DNA of 64,000 nucleotides from NCBI GenBank assembly GCA_963924555.1, contig OZ004594.1:5363563-5427562 (forward strand), in the 5' to 3' direction. Position 1 is the stretch's first letter; each line of letters starts with the position of its first letter. The stretch is from Crambe crambe (lineage: Eukaryota; Porifera; Demospongiae; Poecilosclerida; Crambeidae). The notes below the pieces were generated by a model that saw nothing but the letters and a program-made list of their open reading frames with translations, made no database searches and was not told the DNA's origin. Made by a program: the position numbers and the translations under genes. Of this stretch, positions 1 to 9,082 are shown piece by piece.

Positions 1-938
1 GCAGACGATGAAGTTTTTCTTCTGGGAGTCTCAACTCTTGCTTGATTGTATCGATCTCAATACTTAGAGCGGTATTTGGGCCGTCTTGCTTTTCGGGCGC
101 TAGGGGAACGCCCAGTGTATCACATGTTTTTGCCAGGATATCTAGAGACCTCTGACATATTGGTGAGTCCGGGGGGCCGATTACCGCGAAGTCATCCAGG
201 TAATGATAGATATGGTCCACTCCCTCCTTGGCCACTACCCATTCCAGGGCATCTGAAAGTGCACCAAAGATTTTGGGTGCAGATCTGAGGCCAAAGGGCA
301 ACATGCCATCCACATAGACTCGATCTTTCCATTTCATGCCCAGCCACGGTCTGTCATAAGGTGAGACTGGCACCAGCCTGTATGCCGCTTTTATATCGAT
401 TTTGGCAATCAACGCCCCTTTGCCTAGAGAGAGGGCCGTATCCGCCACATTGCGCACTGATATGTAGGACATAGAGCAGGCTTGACTGTCAATAGAATCA
501 TTCACGCTACTTCCTTCTGGGAATGACAGGTCGGTTATCAACCTCCATTTTCCCGGTTGGTGTCTTTTGGGTATAACCCCAAAGCGGTTGATATGCACTG
601 CTGGTATCGTGCTTGGTGCAAATGGGCCCAGAATGTTGCCTTTTGCCACCTCCTTCTGCAGGTAATCCTCTATGATCTCTGGGTTTTGGGCTGATGACTG
701 CATGTTCCGCTTTGCGGAAGTGAAATTCAGTGCTCTATTCACACCGATCTGGAAGCCATGTTCAATGCCAGCCAGAATATACTGCACAAAATCCTGATCT
801 GGGTGGCGTTGTAATTTTTCCTTCCAGGCAGCTAGCTTCAGGGGCGTCGTTATATTGGCAATGCGATGATCTACTGGTCCCTTTTGTGAGTTGGAGCTTA
901 GCTTCATCAGGTCTTGAGTATATGCGTAGGAGTCACCT
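1..938 (-). mobile_element. Reverse transcriptase of a DIRS-like retroelement (partial)
   Basis: Read on the minus strand this stretch is open and encodes the fingers and palm of a reverse transcriptase. In order I can read GNILGPFAPSTIPAVHINRF, FGVIPKRHQPGKWRLITDLS, KIDIKAAYRLVPV, MLPFGLRSAPKIF and the catalytic box HYLDDFAVIGPP near 180-200. The YLDD motif and the FGVIPK..PGKWRLI block resemble DIRS/Ngaro-type (tyrosine-recombinase) retroelements more than LINEs; this is from family knowledge, not a search. The 5' edge (about 938) follows an AG-ending stretch, so the start may be a splice acceptor. The ORF runs off base 1, so RNase H, methyltransferase and recombinase domains would lie outside the window. 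It lies downstream of the Gag-like ORF on the same strand. Confidence 0.85.
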
Positions 939-1207
939 GATTTTAAGCAAACTCAGTGAACTAATAATTATGACCCAACCCCTTATGTATTACGTCAATC
1001 AAATTAGTGACAAACAAAATTTACAGCACATATGTACACCTATATATTAAAGGGGGGGTGGCATAGCTAATTACGGCCAGTGGCCTCTGAAGCCTCATCC
1101 AGAGGATGGGCAGTCACGCCATACGGCGGAGGTTTACAAAATCAAGAGAATAACGGGGGGAGGGGCTAACTATTGGGATATTGTCCGTGGTCCTTGTGGT
1201 TGCCAAC

Positions 1208-2210
1208 TTATTTCTTTGAATTGTAGGGAGGAGATCTTGATCTTGGCCTCTTTGTTAGAGGCGACTTATATTTACGGCAGTAGGCAGCAGGGTGATTTCC
1301 CCGGCAATCTGCGCAGAGGTGCTGAAATTTGCAAGGATTGAAGTTGCATCTACTACCATTCTTTCCATTATACAATTGACAGATGGGGGCTAGCATCCTG
1401 GCAGCACGTGTGGAAGTGCGAGGGAGCGTATCCACCCTTGAGTCGGGCGCATAAGTGCACTCGTGAGATGGGTGATGCTCACTGAGACAGTGACAGCAGC
1501 GTGGAATCGATTTGGCACGACCTGTAAAGGTCTCATTATATAACGTGAAGTCCACGACCCCCCAGTCAAGTGATTTTAGTACCGCAGCTTTCCTTCGGTA
1601 GCAGGTGTCGTATGTTATCCACCCCTCCCCTGTGAATGCCCGGTGGGCTTTAATAATGGTCTGCTGATAGGCCATGAAATGTGGAGTTTTTCCTTCAAAG
1701 CGCGAGGACAGAATTGTGACCATTGAGGAGAAGCATTCGACCCAGAGCAAAATGTCAGTAACGGGACCTCTCCGTTGTACACGGCGTTGGTGACAGCATT
1801 TTTGCTCCTCCTCCTGAGACCTCCATGAGTCAGGGAGCAATTCACTCATGTCCACAAATTCCAGGTCCAATATCTTTTTTACTAGTTTTGGGGGGAGGGA
1901 CAGTGTCTGCGAGGTGTTCCAGGATGGTTGAGGCAGGGGGGAGACTTGGGTTGATGCCATGGTGGGAGTCACGGATGTCATTATAGCTGTTGTGCTGCCG
2001 GTGATAGTTGGAACCCCAGCCAATGATAGAGCTGGGGGGATGGCACCCAGTCCTGCAGAGGAAGGGGTGGTAAGCTGCCGTATTATGCTGCGGAGGTGGT
2101 AACCCTCATTACTGAGCAACGCACCCTCACTTAATAACAGCCTTGTAGAAGGACCACCCGGCCTGGGCAACGCACCCAATTGGAGCCATTCTACGAGGCC
2201 ACGTAGGGTC
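1208..2210 (-). CDS. Gag-like zinc-knuckle protein of the DIRS-like element
   Basis: This is an open frame of about 330 codons. The N-terminal half is Ser/Thr/Pro-rich and low complexity. A middle block (about residues 95-190) contains QTLSLPPKLVKKILDLEFVD and looks like a retroelement capsid region. The C-terminal third has two Cys/His clusters (CCHCLSEHHPSHEC and CNFNPCKFQHLCADCRGNHP), then a basic serine-rich end (KRPRSRSPP), as expected for RNA-binding nucleocapsid. No convincing ATG opens the frame; it is bounded upstream by a TAG near 2211, so it is probably entered by splicing or is 5'-damaged. Its position just upstream of the reverse transcriptase on the same strand supports a gag-pol order. 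Confidence 0.75.
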
Positions 2211-2720
2211 TAATTTAAGCATCCCTATTCGGGGCTGCTTAAGGGGACACACCCTTTACAATGCTGAGCCTGTTTCAGGGGTCATGATTATATGCATAGG
2301 GCAACGCACCCTATTTGATGCTATTGATTCAGGTCATAGTACCAAGCAGGGGTGTCTGATGCTCGTTCAAGGGTTGATGGCCATTGCGTTGCTACACACA
2401 GGGTAGCACACCCCCTTTTAGGGGACAGGCAGTGTGCCCTGTAAGATGCTATGCATGGGCAACACACCCGTCTGGTGTTGAAAATGCAGTAGAGGGCAAC
2501 ACACCCATCTGGCGCTGAAAATGCAGTAGAGGGCAACACGCCCATCTGGCGTTGAAATGCAGTAGAGGGCAACACGCCCTACCCGCTATTCCCTTAGTCC
2601 CTGTGTATAGGGTAACCCATCCGTTTGGTGAGGTAGTCGTGCCGGGCAATGGAATATCTGATGGGCACCATGCTGCGTACTGGATAACATTATGTCTCAG
2701 AGGGCAACACACCCTCTTCG
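2100..2720. repeat. Interspersed GGGCAAC(A/G)C(A/G)CCC repeats
   Basis: The core GGGCAACACACCC or GGGCAACGCACCC recurs at least eight times (about 2107, 2167, 2301, 2459, 2494, 2533, 2571, 2702). Three consecutive units near 2460-2580 are about 36 bases long and also share 'ctggcgttgaaaatgcagta'. This is a degenerate minisatellite between the two Gag-like ORFs of the retroelement. The core is an imperfect palindrome (GGGTG..GTTGCCC on the other strand). Confidence 0.75.
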
Positions 2721-3017
2721 GTACTGCAGACCTGGTATGCCAGTCAGCTAGGCCACTGACACATTACGGAGTTAGTTATTCAGGTGGCATATCTTACTGT
2801 GAAAAATATGGCATGGGCCCAATTGTAACCTGTTCATTAACAGGCCATGTTTTGGTATACGTGCCTACTGAGCCACAAGGTGTCTATTTTTATTACCTTT
2901 GCGTTTGGTATAGCTGACAGGCTATTGAAACTTTAAGATGGCTCAGGGGCTGCTTGGTTAGGATTACTGATGGGTTAGCTAGCTAGTTTAGACCCCCCGC
3001 TTCCTCTAGAGCCATCG

Positions 3018-3248
3018 TCAAACTAGACTACGCAATATTGTTTGCTTACCAGTAGTGCTGCTGTGTGTGACGGTAGTGGCAGTAGTGCCTATGGTAGAAG
3101 AACTGGATATGGCCGTCCCAGTGCTGCCGTGTGTGGACGGACCCGAGGAATTGCCGATCTTGGTGGCTATCAGGCGCTCTATCCATTCTTGTTGGGCGGC
3201 GGTAAAGGTAGAGGGAATTGATTCATCTTCTTCTCTGTGCTCGTCCAT
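3018..3248 (-). CDS. Probable N-terminal exon/ORF of the retroelement Gag
   Basis: A 76-codon minus-strand ORF begins with ATG and reads MDEHREEDESIPSTFTAAQQ, followed by WIERLIATK and a Ser/Thr-rich stretch. The acidic start and the 'FTAAQQEWIERLI' helix recall N-termini of retroelement Gag proteins. The sequence ACTACTG-GTAAGC near 3055 looks like a 5' splice site, so this could be exon 1 joined to the downstream Gag-like ORF. However, the simplest join I tried (to the AG at about 2211) gives the wrong frame. Membership of the element is inferred from strand and proximity. Confidence 0.5.
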   Translation of the reverse strand: MDEHREEDESIPSTFTAAQQEWIERLIATKIGNSSGPSTHGSTGTAISSSSTIGTTATTVTHSSTTGKQTILRSLV

Positions 3249-3584
3249 CTTTCTCAGTGACTTTCACAAAAACTACTGCGGTGAGGCAAATTATACTGTT
3301 AGCTATATCTTTACAATTGCTTCCCATGTGCTCGGCTGCTCTAAAGCACATGCGCATTCTACAATAGGTGACTGGCCCGGCCCCTCCCTCCATTAACTCC
3401 GTATAATGTTAAGCATTAATCATCATTAAAAATTATCACAATTATAAGAAACATTCCAAAAATGACTCCAATGAGAATTTTCTCTGTCCTGGTCAATCCT
3501 TTTTCATCTGAACAGACAGTTTAAGCAATGACATGTTTGGGACATGCATTCATTGAAACGGACATTTTATGTCATTTACGTATG

Positions 3585-3850
3585 TAATATTTCAGGGGGA
3601 GTCACATATTGAGGGGTTCTTCTAAACATCTTATCTCAGGGAGAGTCACATTATGAGGGGTCCTTCTGAAAGTCTTATTTCAGGAGGGAGTCAAATATTG
3701 AGGGTTCCTTTAATTTAGGAGGAGTCACATTATGAGGGGTCCTTCTGAAAGTCTTTTTCAAGGGGAGTCTTATATTGAGGGTCTTATTTTAGGGGGAGTC
3801 ATGTTGAGGGGACCTTCTGAAAATCATTTTTCAGGGGGTTCACAGTAGGG
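3585..3850. repeat. Degenerate tandem repeat, GGGGGAGTCACATTATGAGGGGT type
   Basis: Six or so imperfect units of about 40-60 bases are visible. Each contains a block like 'ggagtcacattatgagggg' followed by 'tccttctgaaagtct'. Units differ in length by small deletions. The array sits between the retroelement and the FN3 exon and has no coding sense. Confidence 0.75.
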
Positions 3851-3873
3851 GTTTCGTATGAGTATTACAGCAC

Positions 3874-4167
3874 CTTGCATCAGTGTGATGGAGAGAGGTG
3901 ATGTTGGCTTGCTTGGCAGTTGATTGGATAGTGTTATCATTACAATCTGGTAGGTGTGTCCCGTCTCTAATTTCCTCAGCATATATTCACTTCTTCTCTT
4001 TTCAATGGGAAACTCATGATCGCAGTCACTATTGTTGCTACAGTTCTTGTCATGCAGGAAGATCTTGAAACCAGTGGCATCGGTAATGAAGCTGTCGGCA
4101 TTCCAAGTCACTCGAATGCTTGTACTGTTGATTTGTTTGAAATTCACAAATTGTGGCATTTGGATTC
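3874..4167 (-). CDS. Fibronectin type III domain exon of an Ig/FN3 surface protein
   Basis: This 294-base exon encodes one FN3 domain: PQFVNFKQINSTSIRVTWN (A/B strands with the conserved Trp), GFKIFLHDK, YMLRKLETGHTYQIVMITL (with the core Leu and Tyr) and SKPTSPLSITL at the end. The acceptor ATCATAG at 4168 and the donor G-GTGCTG at 3873 give phase 1 at both ends, the classical symmetric module exon. Its phase matches the Ig exon at 4910-5221 upstream, and the joined codon reads GGA. The module probably acts extracellularly in adhesion or ligand binding. Later exons (more domains, TM, cytoplasmic part) are not recognised below 3870; the retroelement and repeats follow there. Confidence 0.8.
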
Positions 4168-4323
4168 CTATGATATTGTAATAACAGTCTGTGATATTGT
4201 AGCAGGATTATTTGTGGAGTAAAAATCTTCACAACACAAGCAAAACATAATTACTTCACATTGTGTCCTCGTTATTTCTTCAATTGTATGCATTAGGGAA
4301 GAAGGCCTAATGTGTTTATGATC

Positions 4324-4661
4324 TAGCCTCGGCCCACGGCACTCTTTTGTGACCTGTCTAAAGCGAGCCTGGTATCAGTTGTTCATGTTTGCCTCGGAAT
4401 TCTGAGGCTTCCGTATATTCTTTGTACACTCTTAGTAAATGGATGTTTATTCATTGAAAAAATAATCTGAGCACCAAGCAATAAAACCAGCCTAAAGACA
4501 GTCTTGTTGTAGTAAGAAAAAACTGGATAAAGAAAAGGAGAAAGGAACCTCACTCAGTAAACTTTCCAGTTATTGTCCGTATATTACACCCATGCGCAAA
4601 TAATTGATACCAGGCTCTATTTTCATTCAATAGAGCCTGGGGGCGAGGCTGGTTTATAATC
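4324..4661. mobile_element. Possible small TIR element
   Basis: TAGCCTCGGCCCA near 4325 is matched in inverted orientation by GGGGGCGAGGCT near 4646, with internal inverted matches (CCAGGCTCTATT / AATAGAGCCTGG at 4613-4640). No coding capacity is seen. It lies in the intron between the FN3 and Ig exons. Confidence 0.4.
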
Positions 4662-4909
4662 ATATTTATGTTACCCCCTCTTAAGGAGAAAGCCTCTTCT
4701 TTAGGGCCCAGAAAGATGGAAGTGCCAGCTAGGAGATCAGCCTTGAGTCAGGCTAAATCCCCCAACCCCTACGTAGGTTCATGGTTTATTTAATGGTTAT
4801 ATCCTAAGCTGATGTTTCCATTTCTGATGGTCCATCCGTTGTCTATAGCTGGTTAGTTAAATGGCTGCCCCTTGCCTCTGTATCATTAATTACCTACGTA
4901 AGTACGTAC

Positions 4910-5221
4910 CGTGTACTTGTATTGCAGATAGTACCAAAGCTGCTTGATTGAAGTCACTGTTACAAGGCTGTATATTCCTATTGGTTGCAAAGCAGCCATA
5001 GGTCCCAGGAGCATTCTCATTCACTACCAGTTCACTTCTGTATGTAGCTGTAACTCTGTCCTGAAGGTCTTTATGTGTGGTGTGGTTAAGTGTGAGATCT
5101 CTGTCATCTTTCTTCCAGAATACGTTGGTTGCTGGTCCATTGGAAGTTGTACATGTGAATCGGAATGAGATTGGATGGTCACGTAACAGTTCAAACTCTA
5201 TTTTATGTCCAACTAGTAATC
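4910..5221 (-). CDS. Immunoglobulin-like domain exon (second Ig) of the same protein
   Basis: A 312-base exon, phase 1 to phase 1, with acceptor TTCTTGCAG at 5222 and donor G-GTACGT at 4909. The translation has the Ig signature: FRFTCTTSNGPATNVFWKKD (B-strand Cys, C-strand Trp), then YRSELVVNENAPGTYGCFAT, the Y-x-C of the F strand. It precedes the FN3 exon and follows the other Ig exon at 7712-8065 in compatible phase. Ig-Ig-FN3 order suits a receptor or cell-adhesion ectodomain; the receptor class (kinase, phosphatase or adhesion) cannot be told from this window. Confidence 0.8.
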
Positions 5222-5328
5222 CTGCAAGAAAATGATTAAAAAGTGTGGATCATAAATTCTTGTGCGATTCAAAATTATAAATCCATGGAATTAGTTACTT
5301 CCACATAATTTTTTACACTTGAAAATTA

Positions 5329-5870
5329 TCAGTAGGGATGGCAGGTCAAAGATCATAAGACTATATAAACTAAAAACTCTTCTTTCTCTTCTATCCTTAC
5401 TCTACAGGTTTTCAGAAGGCTATAGTGGATTACTACATCTACACAGAAGAGGGAAGAATGTTTCATTCGCTAACATAAGAAAGAAAAACCGGTTTCTAAA
5501 AATCTCCACCATTTTGAAGCCAGTGCATGTGTGCTGGAGGGGGCCCGCATATGGACGGATACACACCTGCTTGCGCATATGTGGCTACAGAGCTAACTAG
5601 CTCTTCTCTTCAGTTTAGCTAGCTAAGCTAACATAAGCTCTTCACATCTTACAAAGAAAAAGGATGGAAACAAGTGAGCGCAAAACATTTCTTAAGGTTA
5701 AGTAGGGATGGCCTAAAATCTAGTTGGGCTGTGCTGCAGCCACGTATGAAAACAATCCCTACACCATTAGCTAGCTAAAGATAGTGGATGTAAATGTAGG
5801 GATTGATTTCATATGAGGCTGCAGTACATTTATATGGCCCAACTAGATTTTAGGCCATCCCTACTTAATG
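5329..5870 (+). mobile_element. TCAGAGAG-family element copy 1, terminal hairpin lost
   Basis: It begins at A-TCAGTAGGGATGGCAGGTC, continuing like the element at 39389 (block 'ctgtataaactaaaaactct', then 'ctacatctacacagaaga'), but lacks the AGAGAGTGC hairpin. The 3' part has fold-back arms: 5699-5762 (AAGTAGGGATGGCCTAAAAT) pairs with 5796-5867 (ATTTTAGGCCATCCCTACTT). 'gaaacaagtgagcgcaaaa' precedes the left arm, as in the 39389 copy. Confidence 0.65.
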
Positions 5871-6299
5871 AAGTTTAATCGTAAATTCAAATGTGGTTAA
5901 TGGGAGGAGTGTTGGGGCAGGGCCAGTGTATCAACTAGAGAGCATACACAAGAGAGCGAGTATATCAAATAAATAGGTACAAAAAATAGTAGAGCCAAAA
6001 AGTTTCCACAGCTGGAATTGACAGTTCCCAAGTCTCTTGATCACCTCAAGGAAGAATTCACTATTTTCCAAGAGGTAGAGAAGCCATGTTGGTGATCTTT
6101 AGATGGTGAGCCACAGTTTGCTCTACTGTTCAAGCTCATGGCAGGGCTGTTATTTATCCCTTCCTTGTGATTGTGAAAGGATTCATATTGATCAGAGATC
6201 TAACCTAATGTCCTTGCAGCTTTGACCAAATCAAAGAAAGCTACACACCAATCATTACATCACTCATAAAATTATGATATTCATGAACATAAGGGGTGT

Positions 6300-7150
6300 G
6301 GCCCCTCCCCCAAATTTAAAATAAAATACAATAACAATTTGGGGACTTTCCCAGGGATTCTCCCAGAAACTTCCCCAGAAATTTTGGGCCAATAAATAGT
6401 TTATACAGAAAGGAAGTTAACATTCTGATTCAGACGTCGGGTTAGGTTGGCTGGGTTCTTAATTCGATGTGTAGACTTGAAATTAACAAGCTATGCGACC
6501 ATGGAAACACAGCAAGCAGTGCCTTTTCGTAGGGTGTAAGTATTATTACTACTAGCATTGTAACTAAGTTGATAACAACTTCATTCCCTGCAGGCACTGC
6601 TTTGGGCTGAAGCTTCAGCCCACTCAACGGGGTGCCTTCAAGCCTCCTCCCCGTAATAAATTTGAGGCTTTCAACGATGATCCAGACCCCCCCAATTAGT
6701 CTGGGTCAAGTCTTGAACAAAGTACTTGACTATTTTAATAATTTTAAAAAATATTAATATGCGCTCAGCTAATACAATACTGAATACTAGATAAATGAAT
6801 GACTTTGTGGCTCTGTGTCCAGTAAGACTATTGCATGTTGCCTAATAGTGCACACAGAGGTAGTTCATATCATTTAATAAGTTGGAGAGAGAGATAACTG
6901 TGTCAGATGCATGCAGGCATGCATGTGCAGAGTCAGCATCAATGGACCTAGCTACACAGCTGCTACTCCACTCTTCTTGTTCACCCAAAACTTTAACAAG
7001 TTTGTCTTTTAAAAGACTTAATGCCTCAGCACATAAATTATTATCATTTGGGGTCACCTTGTCTTCCAGGTGTATGTAGTACTTGTGACTTTGTAGCTTC
7101 TCTGTTCTAGCTAAGGCTTTCTTGTAGGCTCTCTTGCTGCTGATCATAAA
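6300..7150 (+). repeat. Dispersed repeat, copy A
   Basis: Matches 13565-14345 in the opposite orientation with many small differences. Shared blocks include 'aggcactgctttgggctgaa', 'gaggctttcaacgatgatcc', 'aagttggagagagagataa' and 'tatcatttggggtcacctt'. On the minus strand 6842-7147 is an open frame (101 codons, MISSKRAYKKALARTEKLQS...). It is broken in copy B, so it is probably a transposon remnant rather than a host gene. No terminal inverted repeat was identified. Confidence 0.7.
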
Positions 7151-7364
7151 TCTCGAGCTTTGTACCCTCTGCTCTTGCTGTTTATGGTTTTCATGTTGGT
7201 TTTCTTTGTCCCAGTACGATCATTCCAGCATTTTTTGTGCAAAGTCAGAAAACAGTTTGCTGAGAGTTTTCACCCAATTGCCCCACCCCCTTTTGTTGGC
7301 GGGGGCAGTCTCAAGTCCATGTGTTTGCGTTGTTGCCATTATCTTTATTCCGTAATTTGACGTG

Positions 7365-7592
7365 ACTTCGGGTCATGGCCAGTAAGACCAATTGGGTCCA
7401 GTAGGACAGGGCCCCAATATACCCCCAAACAATATAGGGAAAGATAGGTGATCCAGATAACCATGCAGGGATAAAGGTAATAATAAATTAAGTAATAAAG
7501 CTAGGCAGCAATTCACAAAAATTTGGATCCGCCAACAAAATAGCAAACGAGTCATCTGTAGCATTTGGGGTGCACTGGCCACGACCCTATGC
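7365..7592. mobile_element. Small element with about 14-bp TIRs
   Basis: GGGTCATGGCCAGT near 7371 and ACTGGCCACGACCC near 7573 are inverted matches with one mismatch. The 200 bases between have no coding capacity. Likely a MITE remnant in the Ig-gene intron. Confidence 0.45.
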
Positions 7593-7711
7593 CAAAATGT
7601 AACCACATTGGGCTAACCACATTTACCAAAAAAAGGGGTGGGCTAGGACAAACCATTAAATATTTTTTAAAGCTTTTAAACCTTCTCACACTACATTATT
7701 ATCATACATAC

Positions 7712-8065
7712 CATTAGTATGAGGGTATATGCCAGCATAGTAATACCCAATGGAGCCATTTTCAGGTATTACACATTGATATATCCCTCCTGGAGGTGTG
7801 TTGGCATTAGCAATGGCTGATCTTCTGTAGTACAGCCTGAATTCTCTGCTTTCTGGTGTGAGGTAGAGAGAGTGACCTACATCCATGCTTCCTAACCTGG
7901 TCCCATTCGGGTAGAACCAGCCAAAGTTGGTCTCACTTTCTGAGCAGCAGTCGGGGTCGGAAGTTGTACAGGAGAGAGTTGAGGTTTTGTTCTCTCCCAG
8001 ATCATCAAGAAAGACTAGAGTGTTGTTCCTTAGAGAATTCTGATTGTGGAATAACCCAATGCTAT
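7712..8065 (-). CDS. Immunoglobulin-like domain exon (first Ig) of the same protein
   Basis: A 354-base exon, acceptor TTCTTCTCTGTAG at 8066, donor G-GTATGT at 7711, phase 1 at both ends. The translation contains STLSCTTSDPDCCSESETNF, GWFYPNGTRLG, FRLYYRRSAI and PGGIYQCVIPENG, i.e. B-strand Cys, C-strand Trp and Y-x-C of an Ig fold, with two extra cysteines (DCC) in the B-C region. The intron to the next exon (5222-7711) is unusually long here because it is filled with repeats. No signal-peptide exon was found upstream of 8065; a TIR element (8152-8592) starts 87 bases away. Confidence 0.8.
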
Positions 8066-8151
8066 CTACAGAGAAGAATTACGTACATGGAGGCTTAATT
8101 GTGTTGACAGTACATATGTACCTTACCTCCATAATGCAGTAAAGTGGTAGT

Positions 8152-8592
8152 TACCGTAATCGTATAAATTTTCAATGGGGTTTTATTTTCGTTTTTTTCG
8201 TAGTCGATCAGAATCCTCGAAAATAATAAACGAAGTCTTAGTACTATGACGTCATATATGACGACGATGCGCATGCGTGTGTGATATCGATAGCAGCTGG
8301 AAAACAGATAGTCGAGAGTATCATGCTTCATTACCGCCGTTACCTGTCTCTCTTGCTTCTACAACGAAGCGTCTCGCCTTCCATAGCAGTCTAGATTTTA
8401 GTTTGGCCGTCGCCAGCCCAGCTTTTCTTGCATGTCACTCGGCCCCAGCAGCAGGCAATGATATAGCTATTAATATACGCGCATGTGCTTGCTACGTACG
8501 TACGAAAATTAGACCTGCGGAAATTTTTTATTATAGGAACAATCCGGAAATCACGAAATTTTAAACCTCCGAAAATTTATACGATTACGGTA
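8152..8592. mobile_element. MITE with 22-bp perfect TIRs
   Basis: The first 22 bases (TACCGTAATCGTATAAATTT...) are the exact reverse complement of the last 22 (...AAATTTATACGATTACGGTA). The outermost bases are TA on each side, so a TA target duplication (Tc1/mariner or similar) is possible. The 441-base interior has no transposase ORF. The terminal TACCGTA also ends the larger element at 14960-15472. Confidence 0.85.
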
Positions 8593-9082
8593 TGGTGATA
8601 CACAGTATTGTGGTCATTAGATTCCAGACCATAGCTGTTAACTAAAGCTCTATGAGCTAACAAAAGCCTATTAGTAAATCTCTAGCCAGTGTGTTAACTT
8701 GATACTTTTCCATATGCACATAATTATGCAGGGTATAATAACTATGGTTACAAAACCATGAATATCGATATATCAGTGTGAGGCTCTATTTGGAATTCAT
8801 AGTGCATTAGTGCATTGTAAAATTCATTGAATTCCTGTTAGTAGGGAATGTACTTGCCCTGTTAGTAGGGAATTTTCTGTCCATATACCCAAATAAACAT
8901 GATTTGTGTGATGCTGTGTGTAAATTCTTGCCATGATAATGCTGTGCATTAATTTGTATTTTCTGTTTCAGTGATGTTATTAACTAATCGTTTGAATATA
9001 AGATTGAAAAATCAGAAATACTCATGCACTCCAGCAAGGAAGGACAGGACTTTTGATTGTGTGGCCTTTCCTTTTGCTGCAG

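Noticed and set aside
2552-2917. 121-codon plus-strand ORF
   Set aside because: Overlaps the GGGCAAC repeat array on the strand opposite the retroelement; low plausibility.
6842-7147. 101-codon minus-strand ORF as a host gene
   Set aside because: Located in a dispersed repeat and disrupted in the second copy.
8095-8331. Signal-peptide exon for the Ig gene
   Set aside because: The ORF overlaps the MITE end, and its sequence is not signal-like in position or phase.
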